A DNA stretch of 6,708 nucleotides from NCBI GenBank assembly GCA_002428885.1, contig DIYE01000325.1:1-6708 (forward strand). The letters are read 5' to 3'. How positions within the stretch are numbered: the first letter of the stretch is position 1; every line of letters starts with the position of its first letter. Below are positions 6,119 to 6,708 of the stretch, piece after piece. The notes beneath the pieces were generated by a model, which did no database searches, was not told the DNA's origin, and saw only the letters and a program-made list of their open reading frames with translations. A program made the position numbers and the translations under genes. Source of the DNA: Alphaproteobacteria bacterium UBA6062. Its GTDB lineage: Bacteria; Pseudomonadota; Alphaproteobacteria; Sneathiellales; Sneathiellaceae.

Positions 6119-6140
6119 TCTCTGCGTAATCCGGTTCCGG
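6104..6140. repeat. Inverted repeat CTGGAACC/GGTTCCGG upstream of the Crp/Fnr-type gene
   Basis: CTGGAACC (6104-6111) and GGTTCCGG (6133-6140) are complementary at 7 of 8 positions, the eighth being a G-U pair in RNA, with a 21-base spacer. It could be an operator bracketing the candidate -10 element or a hairpin in the leader RNA. The right arm also contains the small palindrome CCGG-TT-CCGG (6131-6140). Confidence 0.35.
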
Positions 6141-6177
6141 ACATATCTCTCTATTAAAGATGTAGATTTATATCGTT

Positions 6178-6708
6178 ATGCAAACTCTTGATAACATTGA
6201 ACTTCTAAAAGATCTGACGCAAGAGGAGCGAGCTGTTCTCTCCGGAAAATGCGCCTGGAAAACCTATTCCTCCAGTGAACAGATCCTGGAGAGATCCAGC
6301 ACAAGCCGGGATGTTTTCTTTGTTGTGGACGGTGCCGTTAATGTTGTTAATTACGGTGTTTCGGGTCGGGAAGTGGCTTACGCAACTGTGGAGGCCGGGC
6401 AATATTTCGGGGAATTATCTGCTATTGACGGCAAGCCGAGATCCGCGAATATCATTGCCAGTAAAAAATGCCTTTTGGCATCTTTGTCTCCTGAAAATTT
6501 CAACGAGCTGCTGTTGCAGCATCCTGAAATCATGATGCAGGTGATGCAGCGTCTGGCGCGTATTATCCGCATTAATGATGACCGGATCCTCGACCTTTCG
6601 ACGCTTGGAGCGGTTCAGCGGGTCTGTCAGGAGCTTCTGAGGATGGCGAAGCCCGACCCGGTCACACCCAATTCCTGGCTCATCTATCCCATGCCGACAC
6701 AGAGTGTG
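6178..6708 (+). CDS. Crp/Fnr-family transcriptional regulator (partial, 3' end cut by window)
   Basis: The visible 177 residues hold a complete cyclic-nucleotide-binding domain and the dimer helix. Residues 1-20 are the N-terminal helix (MQTLDNIELLKDLTQEERAVL); the beta roll follows with QYFGELSAIDGKPRSANIIA at 75-94, the phosphate-binding cassette with E79, R88 and S89. The long C-helix is about 115-140, then STLGAVQRVCQELLRMA leads into the winged helix, which is cut off at YPMPTQSV just before the recognition helices. There are only scattered cysteines (C25, C98, C150), not an Fnr-type iron-sulfur cluster set. The positions equivalent to E. coli Crp T127 and S128, which contact the adenine, appear to be N133 and D134 by my alignment, so the ligand may not be cAMP. 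ATG 6178 is the first start after an in-frame TAG at 6163; no clear ribosome binding site precedes it. The gene diverges from the 8-oxoguanine deaminase gene. Confidence 0.92.
   Translation, partial: MQTLDNIELLKDLTQEERAVLSGKCAWKTYSSSEQILERSSTSRDVFFVVDGAVNVVNYGVSGREVAYATVEAGQYFGELSAIDGKPRSANIIASKKCLLASLSPENFNELLLQHPEIMMQVMQRLARIIRINDDRILDLSTLGAVQRVCQELLRMAKPDPVTPNSWLIYPMPTQSV

Noticed and set aside
6205..6572. Minus-strand open frames of 64-65 residues near the right edge
   Set aside because: They are antisense to the Crp/Fnr-type gene and have no recognisable features.
1..6708. Mobile elements, CRISPR arrays, tRNA or rRNA genes
   Set aside because: I found no spaced direct repeats, transposase-like frames, terminal inverted repeats or cloverleaf-like sequence.

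Overview
The window looks like ordinary chromosome from a Gram-negative, probably alphaproteobacterial heterotroph. This is inference from the style of the PaaX, LysR, Crp/Fnr and 8-oxoguanine deaminase proteins, from a base composition near 50% G+C by eye, and from an exported protein with a classical signal peptide. I see no transposase, integrase, tRNA, rRNA, CRISPR array or phage gene. Genes are intact, densely packed and on alternating strands.

Left part (1-1665). The first 42 bases hold the start of a gene running off the left edge on the minus strand; its 14 residues end in the beginning of a dinucleotide-binding loop, so it is probably a FAD/NAD(P)-dependent oxidoreductase. Upstream on the same strand is a PaaX-family repressor (101-1042), and diverging from it a DUF4269 protein with a nucleotidyltransferase-like acidic motif (1147-1665). 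The 104 bp between the two starts contain a perfect 9-bp inverted repeat, ATATGATAC/GTATCATAT, which is a strong candidate operator controlling both directions.

Middle part (1667-4478). A 2-oxoglutarate/Fe(II) oxygenase of the HalD/BesD-like family (1689-2468, minus) is divergent from a LysR-type regulator (2567-3487, plus). Their 98-bp spacer holds a T-N11-A palindrome next to a plausible promoter for the oxygenase, the usual layout of a LysR protein controlling its neighbour. The oxygenase keeps the full HxD...H iron triad, so it should hydroxylate rather than halogenate a substrate, perhaps a free amino acid. Convergent to the LysR gene is an exported protein of no family I recognise (3513-4478, minus).

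Right part (4596-6708). An 8-oxoguanine deaminase (4596-5939, minus), which converts the oxidised purine base to uric acid, is divergent from a Crp/Fnr-family regulator (6178 to the right edge, cut before its DNA-binding helices). The 238-bp spacer has two inverted repeats that may be operators.

The window is best read as three separate regulator-plus-divergent-target modules (PaaX/DUF4269, LysR/oxygenase, Crp-like/deaminase). Nothing in the sequence joins them into one pathway. The least explained items are the PaaX/DUF4269 operator pair, the hydroxylase-type member of a halogenase family, and the exported unknown protein.
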